From the NCBI GenBank assembly GCA_045564915.1, contig JBJLGL010000009.1, positions 310,001-374,000 on the forward strand: DNA of 64,000 nucleotides, read 5' to 3'. This document shows positions 17,533 through 27,013 of the stretch, one piece after another (positions within the stretch are counted from its first letter, which is position 1; the number at the start of each line of letters is the position of its first letter). Under the pieces are notes generated by a model. That model was not told where the DNA came from, searched no databases, and saw only the letters and a program-made list of their open reading frames with translations. The stretch comes from JAQWRV01 sp045564915 (GTDB taxonomy: Bacteria > Pseudomonadota > Alphaproteobacteria > Rhodospirillales > Rhodospirillaceae). A program made the translations under genes and the position numbers.

Positions 17533-18738
17533 TTACTTTACACTTTTTAAGTGCTCGGCGATGCGTTTTGCTAATCGAATTGCTACTTCGCGTTTTTCCA
17601 TTGTCGGCCAGTTATCGATACTGTCCTCCGTAATCAGATGAACCGTATTCCGGTCATTTCCGAATCCATTGGATACGTCGTTGGCAATAATCCAGTCGCA
17701 ATCCTTTTGGTTCCTTTTAGCAATGGCACGGTTTAGGACTTCCTCTGTTTCTGCTGCAAAACCAATTAATAACACTGGCCGGTCACTTCCTGCACCGGCC
17801 AAGGTAGCCAATATGTCGGGGTTTTCTGTTAGTGCGAGGGACGGCGCACTATTATCTCCCTTTTTGCGCTTGTGCATGCATTGATCACTGATACGCCAGT
17901 CAGCCACTGCTGCTGCACAAACGGCGATGTCAGTAGGCAGGGCGCTTTGACATGCAGCTAACATCTGGGCCGCCGTTTCCACTTTGATAACGGAAACGCT
18001 GTCTGGGTCTGGTTGATGGGTTGGGCCCGAAACTAAGGTTACCGCTGCGCCTAAACCCGACAGTGCCTCTGCTATCGCGTGACCTTGTTTGCCTGAAGAG
18101 CGGTTAGCGATGTATCGCACTGGATCGATTGGTTCATGAGTTGGGCCACTTGTGACGAGGGCTGTACAACCTGACAATGGGCCTTGATTGGTTTGTGATT
18201 GTAAGAATCTTTCGACGGCCGCGATAATATCAGCAATATCGGCCAGACGGCCATCACCAACTTCGCCGCATGCCAGGTCCCCAGCGTCAGGCCCAATTAT
18301 GCCAATCCCGCGATCTTTCAAGGTTGTTAGATTAGTTCTAGTTGCGGCGTTGTTCCACATCATCACATTCATAGACGGAGCAATTATCACCGGTTTGTCG
18401 GTGGCCAGAAGAGCCGTAGTTGCCAGATCATCGGCTAGGCCATAAGCCATCTTAGCCATAATATTTGCCGTCGCAGGGGCCACAAGAACGATGTCAGCAT
18501 CACGACTTAGTCGGATATGTCCCATATCACTCTCGTCGGTAAGTGAAAATAAATCCTGAAACACCCTATCTCCCGATAATGCCGCGAGACTCATAGGAGT
18601 AATGAATTGTGCTCCGCTCTCAGTAAGGATGCAGCGCACATGCGCACCTCGCTCGCGCAGACGCCGAATCAAATCGGGGACTTTGACGGCGGCAATTCCG
18701 CCTGAGACGATCAATAGAATGCGTTTGTTTTGAATCAC
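17533..18738 (-). CDS. coaBC: Phosphopantothenoylcysteine decarboxylase/ligase
   Basis: A bifunctional CoA synthesis enzyme of 401 residues. The N-terminal flavoprotein half (CoaC, about 1-190) has the GGIAAVK start, the SDMGHIRLSRDAD segment with the active-site histidine, APSMNVMMW (substrate-binding PxMNxxMW) and CGEVGDGRLAD with the catalytic cysteine. The C-terminal CoaB half begins at ALVTSGPTHEPIDPVRYI and joins cysteine to 4'-phosphopantothenate using CTP. It heads the coaBC-dut-ThiF/MoeB run. ubiB ends 65 bases upstream. Confidence 0.96.
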   Translation of the reverse strand: MIQNKRILLIVSGGIAAVKVPDLIRRLRERGAHVRCILTESGAQFITPMSLAALSGDRVFQDLFSLTDESDMGHIRLSRDADIVLVAPATANIMAKMAYGLADDLATTALLATDKPVIIAPSMNVMMWNNAATRTNLTTLKDRGIGIIGPDAGDLACGEVGDGRLADIADIIAAVERFLQSQTNQGPLSGCTALVTSGPTHEPIDPVRYIANRSSGKQGHAIAEALSGLGAAVTLVSGPTHQPDPDSVSVIKVETAAQMLAACQSALPTDIAVCAAAVADWRISDQCMHKRKKGDNSAPSLALTENPDILATLAGAGSDRPVLLIGFAAETEEVLNRAIAKRNQKDCDWIIANDVSNGFGNDRNTVHLITEDSIDNWPTMEKREVAIRLAKRIAEHLKSVK

Positions 18739-18803
18739 ACGAGGCCGGTCTAAGGTTGATTAAATGAAATTCTATATCACTCTATAACAACTAGTCGTGT
18801 TGG

Positions 18804-20363
18804 TCACGTTGCCAACCACATGAGTAATGCAGCGGTGGCGATAGCCCATGGCCAAAGCCGATTTGGGATCCTCCGTGATCTGCCCCTAAACAGACCTTTT
18901 GTCTCCGGTTTCAAGTCCAGGCCATGGCGGCGAATCTTCTCTGCAGCGGCGTCAATATTGTCCAAAAACTGAGGCAGTTTATCCAGAGTCGACGATACGT
19001 CTGATATAGTTTCCCGAATCCTACCTTCCGGTCCCAACTCCTTAAACATCCAAGCCTCAATCAGCGGCTGGGCTAATTCCCACATATTGACCTTGGGAGC
19101 TAGTGCCCGGCCGACGCCCTCAGCCAGCAGCATGCTTTTTTGTAACAGCAGCAATTGCGGCTGAGTTTCCATCTCAAAAGTCTCCGTAATCTGAAACAAC
19201 TGCCCCAAGAGCCGTGCCAAAGAAATTTCATTGAGTGGCTTGCCAAGAATGGGCTCAGCTATGGACCGGCATGCTTGTGCAAACGCGCCAACATCTTTGT
19301 CGTTGGGTACAAAGCCAGCTTGGATATGCACTTCAGCAACGCGTTTGTAGTCGCGGTTTAGAAAGCCCAGTAGCATTTCTCCGAGGTGTCGGCGTGTGCG
19401 GGCATCAAGTCTGCCCATGATACCGAAGTCCATGGCAATAATAGTGCCGTCATCGCCCACGAATAGATTACCCGGATGCATGTCTGCATGAAAAAACCCG
19501 TGGTTGAACACCATTCGGAAAAACACTTCTGCTGATGTACGGACAATCTCAACTGGGTTAAGCCCATGCGCAATTACTGCGTCCGAGTTGTCAACTCGAA
19601 CACCGGATACTCGCTCAAGAGTAAGTACTCTTTCCGATGTTCGCATCCAATCCACTGTTGGCACCTTAAAACGTGGTTCGTCCAAGAAATTTTCTCGTAG
19701 TTCTTCAGCGGCGGCGGCTTCAAGCCTCAGGTCCATTTCTATCCGTACCGATTCTTCAAAGGTACGAACGGCCTCTACTGGTCGTAGCCGCCGCAGTTTG
19801 GGTTGGGTGAGCTCAACGGTTTCAGCCAACCAATACAGCAGGTCGAGATCCGATAAAAAGGTATTGCGAATGCCAGGACGGAGTATTTTTACCGCCACCT
19901 CATCCCCATCCGAAGTAACCGCAAAGTGCACTTGAGCAATCGAAGCGGCAGCCACAGGGATGGGGTCTATAGAGGTAAAAAGGTTATCAGCGCCTGCGCT
20001 AAAGTCTTCATTTATGATAGTCTTAGCATCAGAAAAGGCGAATGGTGGTAATTGGTCTTGTAAGTTTGTTAGGTCGTCTGTCACTGCCTGGCTGAGCAGG
20101 TCTGGCCGTGTCGATAGAGCCTGACCCAGTTTGATAAAAGCCGGTCCTAGAGCGGTAAGCGCCAGCGCCAAGCGTTCACCCGGCCTAAGCAGGCTTATTC
20201 TCGGATCCGGACGAGATGTCAACTTAGCCAGTGAGGCGAGGAGACTGCCAATAGAGTGCCAATCAAGCACAAACAGCGCATTATGACGCGCCAGGGTTCG
20301 CCCAATCATGAAAAGCCGGCCGAGGGTTCTGATAGAACGGATCATAATCTCAATTGAATGCAA
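18804..20363 (-). CDS. ubiB: Ubiquinone biosynthesis protein UbiB (ABC1/ADCK family)
   Basis: An atypical kinase-like ATPase needed for ubiquinone synthesis, membrane-anchored at its C-terminus. Visible are the KxGQ segment FIKLGQALSTRPDLL (about 76-90), the alanine-rich loop AAASIAQVH, the catalytic-type HADMHPGNLFV and the metal-binding AMDFGIMGRLD. The last 20 residues are hydrophobic (ATAALLMWLAT). The 519 residues fit the family. It is downstream of ubiE with a 6-base gap, so the two form a ubiquinone operon. Confidence 0.95.
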   Translation of the reverse strand: MHSIEIMIRSIRTLGRLFMIGRTLARHNALFVLDWHSIGSLLASLAKLTSRPDPRISLLRPGERLALALTALGPAFIKLGQALSTRPDLLSQAVTDDLTNLQDQLPPFAFSDAKTIINEDFSAGADNLFTSIDPIPVAAASIAQVHFAVTSDGDEVAVKILRPGIRNTFLSDLDLLYWLAETVELTQPKLRRLRPVEAVRTFEESVRIEMDLRLEAAAAEELRENFLDEPRFKVPTVDWMRTSERVLTLERVSGVRVDNSDAVIAHGLNPVEIVRTSAEVFFRMVFNHGFFHADMHPGNLFVGDDGTIIAMDFGIMGRLDARTRRHLGEMLLGFLNRDYKRVAEVHIQAGFVPNDKDVGAFAQACRSIAEPILGKPLNEISLARLLGQLFQITETFEMETQPQLLLLQKSMLLAEGVGRALAPKVNMWELAQPLIEAWMFKELGPEGRIRETISDVSSTLDKLPQFLDNIDAAAEKIRRHGLDLKPETKGLFRGRSRRIPNRLWPWAIATAALLMWLAT

Positions 20364-20369
20364 GGTTGC

Positions 20370-21164
20370 CTATAATCGCCAACCGGAATGCAAGGCTGCA
20401 ATCCCGCCAGACAAATTGCGGTAAGATACTCTCCCGAAGCCGGCTTTAATCATCAGTTTCACCAGGCTATCTTGGTTGGGAAAACGTCGGATGCTTTCTG
20501 CCAGGTATTCATAGGCGTTACCCTCACCAGCAAACGCTTGGCCCAGGCGCGGCAATACGGCGAAGGAATACGCATCATAAAGTTTATTAAGGCTCGGAAT
20601 TGTTAAGTGACTAAACTCGAGACAGAGGAGACGCCCACCGGGCTTGAGCACGCGATACGCTTCTGTCAAAGCATTTTCAATGTCTGTTACGTTGCGGATA
20701 CCAAAAGCAATTGTATAGGCGTCGTAATGCATATTAGGCAAAGGTAGGCATTCCGCATCCGCTGCCACCCAATCTAGCCCGTATAGTGCACCTTGGTCTA
20801 TAGCCCGATCTCGGCCTAATTCTAGCATAGTCTGATTAATGTCGCAGACTGTAATACCGCCAGTCCCTAGCTTGCTGGATGTTAATCCGATTCGTTTAGC
20901 TATGCGGATTGCAATGTCACCCGTACCTCCCGCCACATCAACCATAGACCAGTCTGGCCGTGGCGCTAGCCAATCAACCATCGCATTCTTCCATAGACGA
21001 TGGATCCCTGCACTCATCAGGTCGTTCATAATGTCGTACCGCGAGGCGACGGCATCAAACACCTCACGCACTCGACCAGCCTTTGCTGCTTTAGGCACTC
21101 TCTCAAAGCCAAAATGGGTCGTAGTATCAGTGGGTTGTCGGGTGGTTTTAGTCATAATATACAC
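20370..21164 (-). CDS. ubiE: Ubiquinone/menaquinone C-methyltransferase UbiE
   Basis: A SAM-dependent C-methyltransferase of ubiquinone (and menaquinone) synthesis, 264 residues. Motif I is VDVAGGTGDIAIRI, followed by YTIAFGIRNVTD, RVLKPGGRLLCLEFS and a C-terminal YRNLSGGIAALHSGWRL, all standard for UbiE. It is the first gene of the ubiE-ubiB pair and is divergent from mutM with a 77-base gap that must hold both promoters. This divergent ubiE/mutM arrangement near dnaA is conserved in many alphaproteobacteria. Confidence 0.96.
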   Translation of the reverse strand: MYIMTKTTRQPTDTTTHFGFERVPKAAKAGRVREVFDAVASRYDIMNDLMSAGIHRLWKNAMVDWLAPRPDWSMVDVAGGTGDIAIRIAKRIGLTSSKLGTGGITVCDINQTMLELGRDRAIDQGALYGLDWVAADAECLPLPNMHYDAYTIAFGIRNVTDIENALTEAYRVLKPGGRLLCLEFSHLTIPSLNKLYDAYSFAVLPRLGQAFAGEGNAYEYLAESIRRFPNQDSLVKLMIKAGFGRVSYRNLSGGIAALHSGWRL

Positions 21165-21241
21165 TTTAGACTAAGGTGGACGAGTGAGCTATCCCTGTTG
21201 CACACTCGACAACTAAGGATGGTTGACGCAGTCTCTTGCCT

Positions 21242-22078
21242 ATGCCCGAACTCCCTGAAGTTGAAACCACATGCCGCGGCCTTGCTAGTGTTTTCGAAGG
21301 CCGGCGGTTGGCTCGAGTTCAAGTTCGCCGGCCCGATCTTCGTATTCCATTCCCAGCAGGGTTGGCTGCGACGTTGACTGGACGCCGTGTTGACCGTGTT
21401 GTTCGACGGGCCAAATACATTTGTCTGTATCTTGATGATGGTCAAGTGGTGCTCGCTCATCTCGGAATGTCAGGTCGTATGACAATTTCCAGACGTGCCA
21501 CTCAGCCCGGCAAGCATGACCATGTGGTTCTTGATACTGAGGATGGTACCCGCGTATTTTTTAACGACCCACGGCGTTTCGGGCTAATCACTCTAACAAC
21601 TGAAAATACACTCCAGTCGCATAAACTTCTGGCTCGAATGGGCCCCGACCCCTTGGAAGAAGCTTTTACGCCTGAAGTATTATCCGTTGCACTTAAGGGG
21701 AAGGGGACGGCTATCAAAACTGCTCTATTAGATCAACGGGTAGTGGCAGGGCTCGGCAATATATATGTCTGTGAAGCTCTATTTCGTTCTGGCATATCTC
21801 CGCGCCGCAAGGCCCGAACCGTCCCTGGGCGTCGTGCGGCTAGACTAGTGCCTGTTATAAAAGATGTGCTTAGCGAGGCAATAGCTGCCGGAGGCTCAAC
21901 TTTGCGTGATTACGTTCAGCCCACTGGTGAGTTAGGGTATTTTAAATTCAGCTGGCAGGTTTATGGTCGGGAAGGAGAACTCTGCTCGTGTGATCCCGAA
22001 GGCCGCGACGGTATTGTAATTAGGCGTATTATTCAGTCCGGTCGATCAACATTTTTCTGCTCGAGGTGCCAACGATGA
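21242..22078 (+). CDS. mutM: Formamidopyrimidine-DNA glycosylase
   Basis: A base-excision repair enzyme that removes 8-oxoguanine and formamidopyrimidines and nicks the abasic site. The start must be ATG 21242, not the upstream TTG at 21236, because the mature N-terminal proline (P2) and E3 in MPELPEVETT are catalytic. The conserved RRAKYICLYL hairpin (lysine), the H2TH region and the C-terminal zinc finger (two C-x-C/C-x2-C pairs around CSCDPEGRDG and FFCSRCQR) are present. The stop overlaps the next start (ATGA). Confidence 0.96.
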   Translation: MPELPEVETTCRGLASVFEGRRLARVQVRRPDLRIPFPAGLAATLTGRRVDRVVRRAKYICLYLDDGQVVLAHLGMSGRMTISRRATQPGKHDHVVLDTEDGTRVFFNDPRRFGLITLTTENTLQSHKLLARMGPDPLEEAFTPEVLSVALKGKGTAIKTALLDQRVVAGLGNIYVCEALFRSGISPRRKARTVPGRRAARLVPVIKDVLSEAIAAGGSTLRDYVQPTGELGYFKFSWQVYGREGELCSCDPEGRDGIVIRRIIQSGRSTFFCSRCQR

Positions 22079-22464
22079 AAAGCGTAAAGAAATTAATATC
22101 CACTCTCGTAATGGTTATGGTGACGGGATCCCTGATATTTCTCGGAGCCGCTAATTCGGCAGACAATTTCGTCTTTGGCTTCGAAGATTTACCCCTTATG
22201 GAGGGGCTTAATCAGATCTCCCAAGACAGTGTTCTATTTGACACGCCACAGGGGCGCATTGTACAGGCCTCTGCTGTTGGCATGATCGCCGAGGCTGAGG
22301 TTATTGTTTTTTACGATTCAACGCTGCCCCAGCTGGGTTGGACCCGGACCGCTGCAGCAACCTATCAAAGGGAAGGTGAAGTCTTGCGACTGGAATTCTC
22401 AACTCAGGATCAACTTTTGCTGGTGGCGTTTCTCGCGGAACCGAGCGGTAATCAGCTACCTTAG
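22075..22464 (+). CDS. Exported hypothetical protein downstream of mutM
   Basis: A small protein of about 129 residues with a clear signal peptide (MKSVKK, a hydrophobic core, then GAANSA around residue 28). The mature part contains FEDLPLMEGL, a pattern DTPQGRIVQASAVG and a YQREGEVLRLEF segment. The fold looks like a compact periplasmic domain, but I do not recognise a characterised family. ATG 22075 overlaps the mutM stop by 4 bases, indicating coupled translation; a GTG three codons upstream is less likely. Similar small exported proteins sit in this position in other alphaproteobacteria, to my knowledge without assigned function. Confidence 0.75.
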   Translation: MKSVKKLISTLVMVMVTGSLIFLGAANSADNFVFGFEDLPLMEGLNQISQDSVLFDTPQGRIVQASAVGMIAEAEVIVFYDSTLPQLGWTRTAAATYQREGEVLRLEFSTQDQLLLVAFLAEPSGNQLP

Positions 22465-22548
22465 CGGGCCCACAGCCTTACAGGCCTTTATATTAAGCGC
22501 ACTTGCTCATTTATTTTTTTGATTTCATCATCAAGGACAAAGCATCCA

Positions 22549-23325
22549 ATGGCTTACGAAAACATTCTAGTAGAAACCCGCGGTCACGTTGGCCTGATTA
22601 CACTTAATAGGCCGCAGGCGCTAAACGCTTTGTCCTCAGGCTTGGTAAGCGATCTTGGAAAAGCACTTGATGGTTTCGAAAGCGATGATGGCGTCAGAGC
22701 TATTGTTCTTACCGGAAGTGAAAAAGCTTTCGCCGCAGGAGCAGACATCAAAGAAATGGTCGATAAATCGTTTGTTGATTGTTACTTAGGTGAATTCATC
22801 ACCAAGGGTTGGGAGAGGATTACCCAGTGTAGGAAGCCGATTATAGCCGCGGTTGCCGGATACGCACTTGGTGGTGGCTGCGAAGTGGCGATGATGTGCG
22901 ATTTTGTTATCGCGGCCGATAACGCAAAGTTTGGCCAGCCTGAAATCACACTCGGTATTTTACCCGGTGCCGGTGGAACCCAGCGTCTCACCCGCGCAGT
23001 TGGCAAGGCTAAGGCTATGGATATGGTGCTCACTGGCCGCCAAATGGATGCAGTTGAAGCAGAGCGCGTGGGATTGGTCAGCCGTATAGTGTCTCCGGAT
23101 GTTCTTCTTGAGGAAAGCGTGAAAGCCGCAGAGCGGATTGCTGATATGTCCATGCCCGTCGTTCTGATGGCAAAAGAGTCGATTAACCGATCTTTTGAGT
23201 CCACTCTGGCAGAGGGCATTCGATTCGAACGCCGCATGTTTCATTCCGCTTTTGCTCTTGAAGATCAGACCGAAGGCATGACTGCCTTTATAGAAAAGCG
23301 CACTCCATCCTTCAAACATCGGTAG
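22549..23325 (+). CDS. Enoyl-CoA hydratase
   Basis: A crotonase of 258 residues that hydrates 2-trans-enoyl-CoA in fatty-acid oxidation. Both catalytic glutamates are in place: LGGGCEVAMMCD (first) and FGQPEITLGILPGAGGTQ (second). FAAGADIKEM supplies the oxyanion hole. The start is ATG 22549, with AAGGA about 11 bases upstream; the frame is open further up to TTG 22519, but the added residues do not match the family. It lies between mutM and rpsT, a conserved arrangement in alphaproteobacteria. Confidence 0.94.
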   Translation: MAYENILVETRGHVGLITLNRPQALNALSSGLVSDLGKALDGFESDDGVRAIVLTGSEKAFAAGADIKEMVDKSFVDCYLGEFITKGWERITQCRKPIIAAVAGYALGGGCEVAMMCDFVIAADNAKFGQPEITLGILPGAGGTQRLTRAVGKAKAMDMVLTGRQMDAVEAERVGLVSRIVSPDVLLEESVKAAERIADMSMPVVLMAKESINRSFESTLAEGIRFERRMFHSAFALEDQTEGMTAFIEKRTPSFKHR

Positions 23326-23452
23326 GGTCCTTGCTAATGCGGCAAACCTGTCTCCAGGCTATCGAGCGGTCAGAGGTTGACGGAACTCTGTCGGTTAACT
23401 ATAAGGCCCGCCTTTAATATTTACTGCTTATTTTACCCTCAGGACTTCATTT

Positions 23453-23719
23453 ATGGCCCAACACGCTTCTGCTAAAAAGCGTATTCGTCGCAACGAAAGG
23501 CGCTCGCAAATCAACCACTCGCGCCTTTCTCGCATTCGTTCAGTTCTACGTTTGGTGGAGGAAGCGATTGCAGCCGGCAATCACGCTGAGGCAACTGAAG
23601 CCTTCAAAAGGGCAGTTCCTGAAATGATGCGCGGCCGGACGCGTGGTGTTTTGCATGCTAATACGGTGTCTCGCAAGCTTTCTCGCTTGAATAATCGGAT
23701 CAAAGCGCTAGCCGCCTAA
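23453..23719 (+). CDS. rpsT: 30S ribosomal protein S20
   Basis: An 88-residue, strongly basic protein that binds 16S rRNA. The start MAQHASAKKRIRRNERR and the C-terminal TVSRKLSRLNNRIKALAA are typical of S20. A CAGGA ribosome site precedes the ATG. It sits directly before the dnaA gap, as in many alphaproteobacteria. No terminator with a U-tract was seen after it. Confidence 0.97.
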   Translation: MAQHASAKKRIRRNERRSQINHSRLSRIRSVLRLVEEAIAAGNHAEATEAFKRAVPEMMRGRTRGVLHANTVSRKLSRLNNRIKALAA

Positions 23720-24157
23720 CGAATCCTGGTTTCGAGAAGACGCTCTAATACATAACGAAAAGATTGACGGCGTCTACCTTTATACGTAACTGGATTTTCA
23801 ATAATTTTGTTGCACTTAGATGCGTTTAGCATTTCTTAGTAGTAAGAATATCTTGAGCCGTTAACACCAAAAATTTTAACATATTTGCTTATTCATCGGA
23901 TGAGTTTTCCCGATTCCACAAAACTCGGGTTTATGCGTGTTACTGTCAAGCCATCTTTCACCTTGTCTTTCCGTGCCCGACCGATAAAGTCCTCCCCTCT
24001 CGTTGTTCGTCGTTCCATGTAGAGACTAAAGAAGATCGGCAACACGAGTAAGATTTGTAAATTGATAACCACCTATCGTGACTTGGATGCTGAAGTGTTT
24101 TTGGGCATATCTCTGGAGCGCCAGGAAAAATGATAGGGTTACGACAAGGACGCCAAG
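23720..24157. other. rpsT-dnaA intergenic region (dnaA leader)
   Basis: These 438 bases hold no gene. The dnaA promoter should be here. I looked for a replication-origin pattern and found no DnaA box with fewer than about three mismatches, and no clear AT-rich repeats, so this gap does not look like oriC. A long-range inverted repeat, AGACGC with GCGTCT near 23738-23776, is too loosely spaced to interpret. Confidence 0.5.
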
Positions 24158-25588
24158 GTGAAACCAGGGGAACAAGGTGTTTCAGGTCAGGCAGAATGGG
24201 ATCGTGTTAAGGTAAAGTTGAAACATGAATTTGGAGACTCGGCATTTAATAGTTGGGTCAATCCGATTGCTTTCAGCGGTCTGCGCGATGGTGCTGTTAA
24301 TCTGAAGGTTCCGACTCGCTTTATGCGAGATTGGGTAGTCACACACTATGCTGACCGCATTCGTGCTCTCTGGAGTGGAGAGAATCCAAATGTTCGACGT
24401 GTGTTCGTCGATGTTGATGCTTTACAAGTCGACCCCACCCCTAAAGAGCAGTCCGCTGATGGTGCCGGCCCAGTAGTCACTCCTTCAGATTCTAAGCTCA
24501 CTACAGGTAAGTCTGAGTTTGTCTCGGCGCATGCGGGGCCAACTGGAGATTCTCTCTTCGATTCGCTGTCTGCGCCGCTTGATGCTCGCTACACCTTTGA
24601 CAACTTTGTTGTAGGCAAGCCTAATGAGTTTGCTTATGCCGCAGCTCAAAGAGTCGCCGACTCAGATCACGTCAGTTTTAATCCACTATTCCTGTATGGC
24701 GGTGTTGGTCTCGGAAAGACCCATTTAATGCATGCTATCGCGTGGCAGATTCGTTTGCGGTCGCCACAGCGGCGCGTGGTCTATCTTTCTGCTGAGAAAT
24801 TCATGTACAGTTTTGTCCGCGCCCTAAGAAACCACGACACTGTTTCGTTCAAAGAACAATTCCGTTCTGCCGATGTTCTGATGATAGATGACGTGCAGTT
24901 TATTTCCGGCAAAGACTCCACCCAGGAGGAATTTTTTCATACCTTCAATGCTCTGGTTGATCAGGGGCGGCAAATTGTTCTTTCGGCTGATAAATCACCA
25001 TCTGATCTGGAAGAAATTGGAGACCGCCTTCGGTCCCGGTTGTCGTCCGGCTTGGTCGCAGATCTCCACCCCACTACATTCGAACTGCGTCTCGGAATTC
25101 TTGATGCCAAGGCTGAGCAGCTTGGGGTTGCGGTGCCACAAAAGGTTAAAGAATTTCTTGCCCACAGAATTACCTCGAACGTACGTGAATTAGAGGGCGC
25201 TTTAACCCGCTTGAGCGCAAACGTTCAATTAGTTGGTGGCGACATTTCGCTAGAGTTGGCGCATACACTTCTGCACGATCTACTCCGTGCACATGATCGC
25301 CGAATCACTATGGATGAAATTCAAAAGCGAGTGGCTGAACATTTCCAAATTCGTCTGTCTGATATGAGCTCAGCCCGTCGGTCTCGCACTGTAGCCCGCC
25401 CGCGCCAGATCGCCATGTATCTTTCCAAACAGCTGACCTCACGCTCACTGCCGGAAATTGGTAGGGCCTTTGGTGGCCGTGACCACACAACGGTGATCCA
25501 TGCAGTGCGGAAAGTGGAGGAACTGATGAAGGCGGACGTTGCGTTTGCTGAAGACGTTGACCTGTTGATGCGGATGCTGGAAAGCTGA
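24158..25588 (+). CDS. dnaA: Chromosomal replication initiator DnaA
   Basis: The AAA+ initiator that binds DnaA boxes and melts oriC. It is 476 residues long and starts at GTG 24158, with AAGGA seven bases upstream. Domain I is at 1-90, a variable linker runs to about 145, Walker A GGVGLGKTH is at 181-189 and Walker B LMIDDVQF at 241-248. The C-terminal helix-turn-helix signature GGRDHTTVIHAV (439-450) reads the DnaA box. It is followed by dnaN, recF and gyrB on the same strand. Confidence 0.98.
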   Translation: MKPGEQGVSGQAEWDRVKVKLKHEFGDSAFNSWVNPIAFSGLRDGAVNLKVPTRFMRDWVVTHYADRIRALWSGENPNVRRVFVDVDALQVDPTPKEQSADGAGPVVTPSDSKLTTGKSEFVSAHAGPTGDSLFDSLSAPLDARYTFDNFVVGKPNEFAYAAAQRVADSDHVSFNPLFLYGGVGLGKTHLMHAIAWQIRLRSPQRRVVYLSAEKFMYSFVRALRNHDTVSFKEQFRSADVLMIDDVQFISGKDSTQEEFFHTFNALVDQGRQIVLSADKSPSDLEEIGDRLRSRLSSGLVADLHPTTFELRLGILDAKAEQLGVAVPQKVKEFLAHRITSNVRELEGALTRLSANVQLVGGDISLELAHTLLHDLLRAHDRRITMDEIQKRVAEHFQIRLSDMSSARRSRTVARPRQIAMYLSKQLTSRSLPEIGRAFGGRDHTTVIHAVRKVEELMKADVAFAEDVDLLMRMLES

Positions 25589-25713
25589 TTTTTTTGCCAC
25601 GAGCCGAAGATGCGAGTTTTGCTAGGGTTTATTCATAAAAACAGGCCAAGCCGCCCTCGAGGCCCTAAATCCGTTCTTAAGGCCCCATTTCTCCTACCTT
25701 AGAGTCGACCCTA

Positions 25714-25722
25714 TGTTATAAT
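25714..25722 (+). promoter_or_regulatory. Candidate extended -10 promoter for dnaN
   Basis: TGTTATAAT is a perfect TATAAT hexamer preceded by the TGn extension. No good -35 hexamer lies 17 bases upstream (CTACCT), which is tolerable for an extended -10 promoter. Transcription would start near 25729, about 170 bases before the dnaN ATG. Confidence 0.45.
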
Positions 25723-25739
25723 GGTTTCCCTGTCTCAAG

Positions 25740-25758
25740 CTCGTGAATTGTTCACGAG
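25740..25758. repeat. Perfect 8-bp palindrome upstream of dnaN
   Basis: CTCGTGAA and TTCACGAG flank a 3-base centre. The element would fall about 11-29 bases into the transcript from the candidate promoter at 25714, where it could be an operator or a 5'-leader hairpin. There is no U-tract, so it is not an intrinsic terminator. Confidence 0.5.
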
Positions 25759-25897
25759 TGTTGTATTCCCTTAAAGTGACTGACAGGGTCCCCCAGAGGG
25801 GCACTATTGAGCCAATTTCTGGGCTTTTAGTGCCGCAACCGGGGATTGGGGAGATTCGTCAAGGCTAGTATTCAATAGTTGAACTGTACGATTGCTT

Positions 25898-27013
25898 ATG
25901 AAACTCGTAATTGAAAGGTCCGCGCTACTTAAATCTCTTGGCCACGTCCAGAGTGTTGTAGAGCGCCGCACTACTATTCCCATTCTATCCAATGTCCGGC
26001 TTGATGCGGTAAAAGGTGGACTGAGCTTGAATGCCACCGACATGGATCTGGAAATTGTTGAATCCGCTGAAGCTGAGGTCGGCCAGACTGGAAGAACTAC
26101 CGCACCAGCTCACACATTGTATGACATTGTCCGGAAGTTGCCGGATGGGGCCCAAATTGAATTGGCCTTTGGCGGCGAGAGCCAGTTGACTCTGACGTCT
26201 GGTCGGTCGCGTTTTCAACTAGCCTGCTTGCCGGTTGATGATTTTCCAGCCCTAGAATCGGGTGAATATTCGAATAGCTTTAGCCTCGTCGCTGCGGATC
26301 TGCGTTCCCTTATAGACCGCACACGGTTTGCCATATCTACTGAAGAAACTCGGTACTACTTGAACGGTATTTATTTTCATGCTGCCGACAGTGAAGGTGT
26401 TGATGTTCTGCGTGCCGTGGCTACAGATGGGCACCGCCTCGCAAGGGTCGAGCTGCCTTTGCCCGAAGGTGCAGTTGGTATGCCTGGTATTATAGTACCA
26501 CGCAAAGTTATAACTGAAGTACGCAAGCTAATTGATGAAGCTGATGGGGAGATATCTGTATCTGTATCTGAGGCCAAGATTCGCTTCGCCATCGGCGATA
26601 CGGTTCTGACATCAAAGCTAATCGACGGAACCTTTCCAGACTATGAGAAGGTCATTCCTATTGGTAATGATAAGGTTCTAGAAACTGATTGCAAAACCTT
26701 GTCTGCAGCAGTTGACAGGGTCTCTGCCATTAGCTCTGAAAAGTCTCGATCCATTAAGCTTAATATGGAGAAGGGTGCGGTTACTCTCTCTGCTTCTAGT
26801 CCAGAGCACGGAAGTGCGACTGAGGAAGTGGAGGCTGCATACGATGCAGGCCACCTAGAAATAGGCTTCAATGCTCGTTATCTGCTTGATATTATGCAGC
26901 AGATTGAAGGAGATGCCGCACGTTTCACTATGGCGGATGCCGCATCACCGACGGTGATCCGTGACGTATCAGACGGTTCCGCCGTATATGTTCTGATGCC
27001 TATGCGGGTGTGA
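25898..27013 (+). CDS. dnaN: DNA polymerase III sliding clamp (beta subunit)
   Basis: The ring-shaped processivity factor of replication, 371 residues. The start ATG 25898 gives MKLVIERSALLKSLGHVQSVVERR, the usual N-terminus; the frame is open two codons further up to TTG 25892. The three repeated clamp domains are about 1-125, 126-250 and 251-371, ending with the typical YVLMPMRV. The final codons overlap the recF start (GTGA). Confidence 0.97.
   Translation: MKLVIERSALLKSLGHVQSVVERRTTIPILSNVRLDAVKGGLSLNATDMDLEIVESAEAEVGQTGRTTAPAHTLYDIVRKLPDGAQIELAFGGESQLTLTSGRSRFQLACLPVDDFPALESGEYSNSFSLVAADLRSLIDRTRFAISTEETRYYLNGIYFHAADSEGVDVLRAVATDGHRLARVELPLPEGAVGMPGIIVPRKVITEVRKLIDEADGEISVSVSEAKIRFAIGDTVLTSKLIDGTFPDYEKVIPIGNDKVLETDCKTLSAAVDRVSAISSEKSRSIKLNMEKGAVTLSASSPEHGSATEEVEAAYDAGHLEIGFNARYLLDIMQQIEGDAARFTMADAASPTVIRDVSDGSAVYVLMPMRV

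Larger units (their letters stand above)
25589..25897. other. dnaA-dnaN intergenic region
   Basis: These 309 bases hold no gene. They contain a candidate promoter and a perfect palindrome, listed separately. No DnaA-box cluster is seen. Confidence 0.5.

Noticed and set aside
23720..24157. rpsT-dnaA gap as the replication origin
   Set aside because: No DnaA box with fewer than about three mismatches and no AT-rich repeats; the 49.8-50.0 kb gap is a better candidate.
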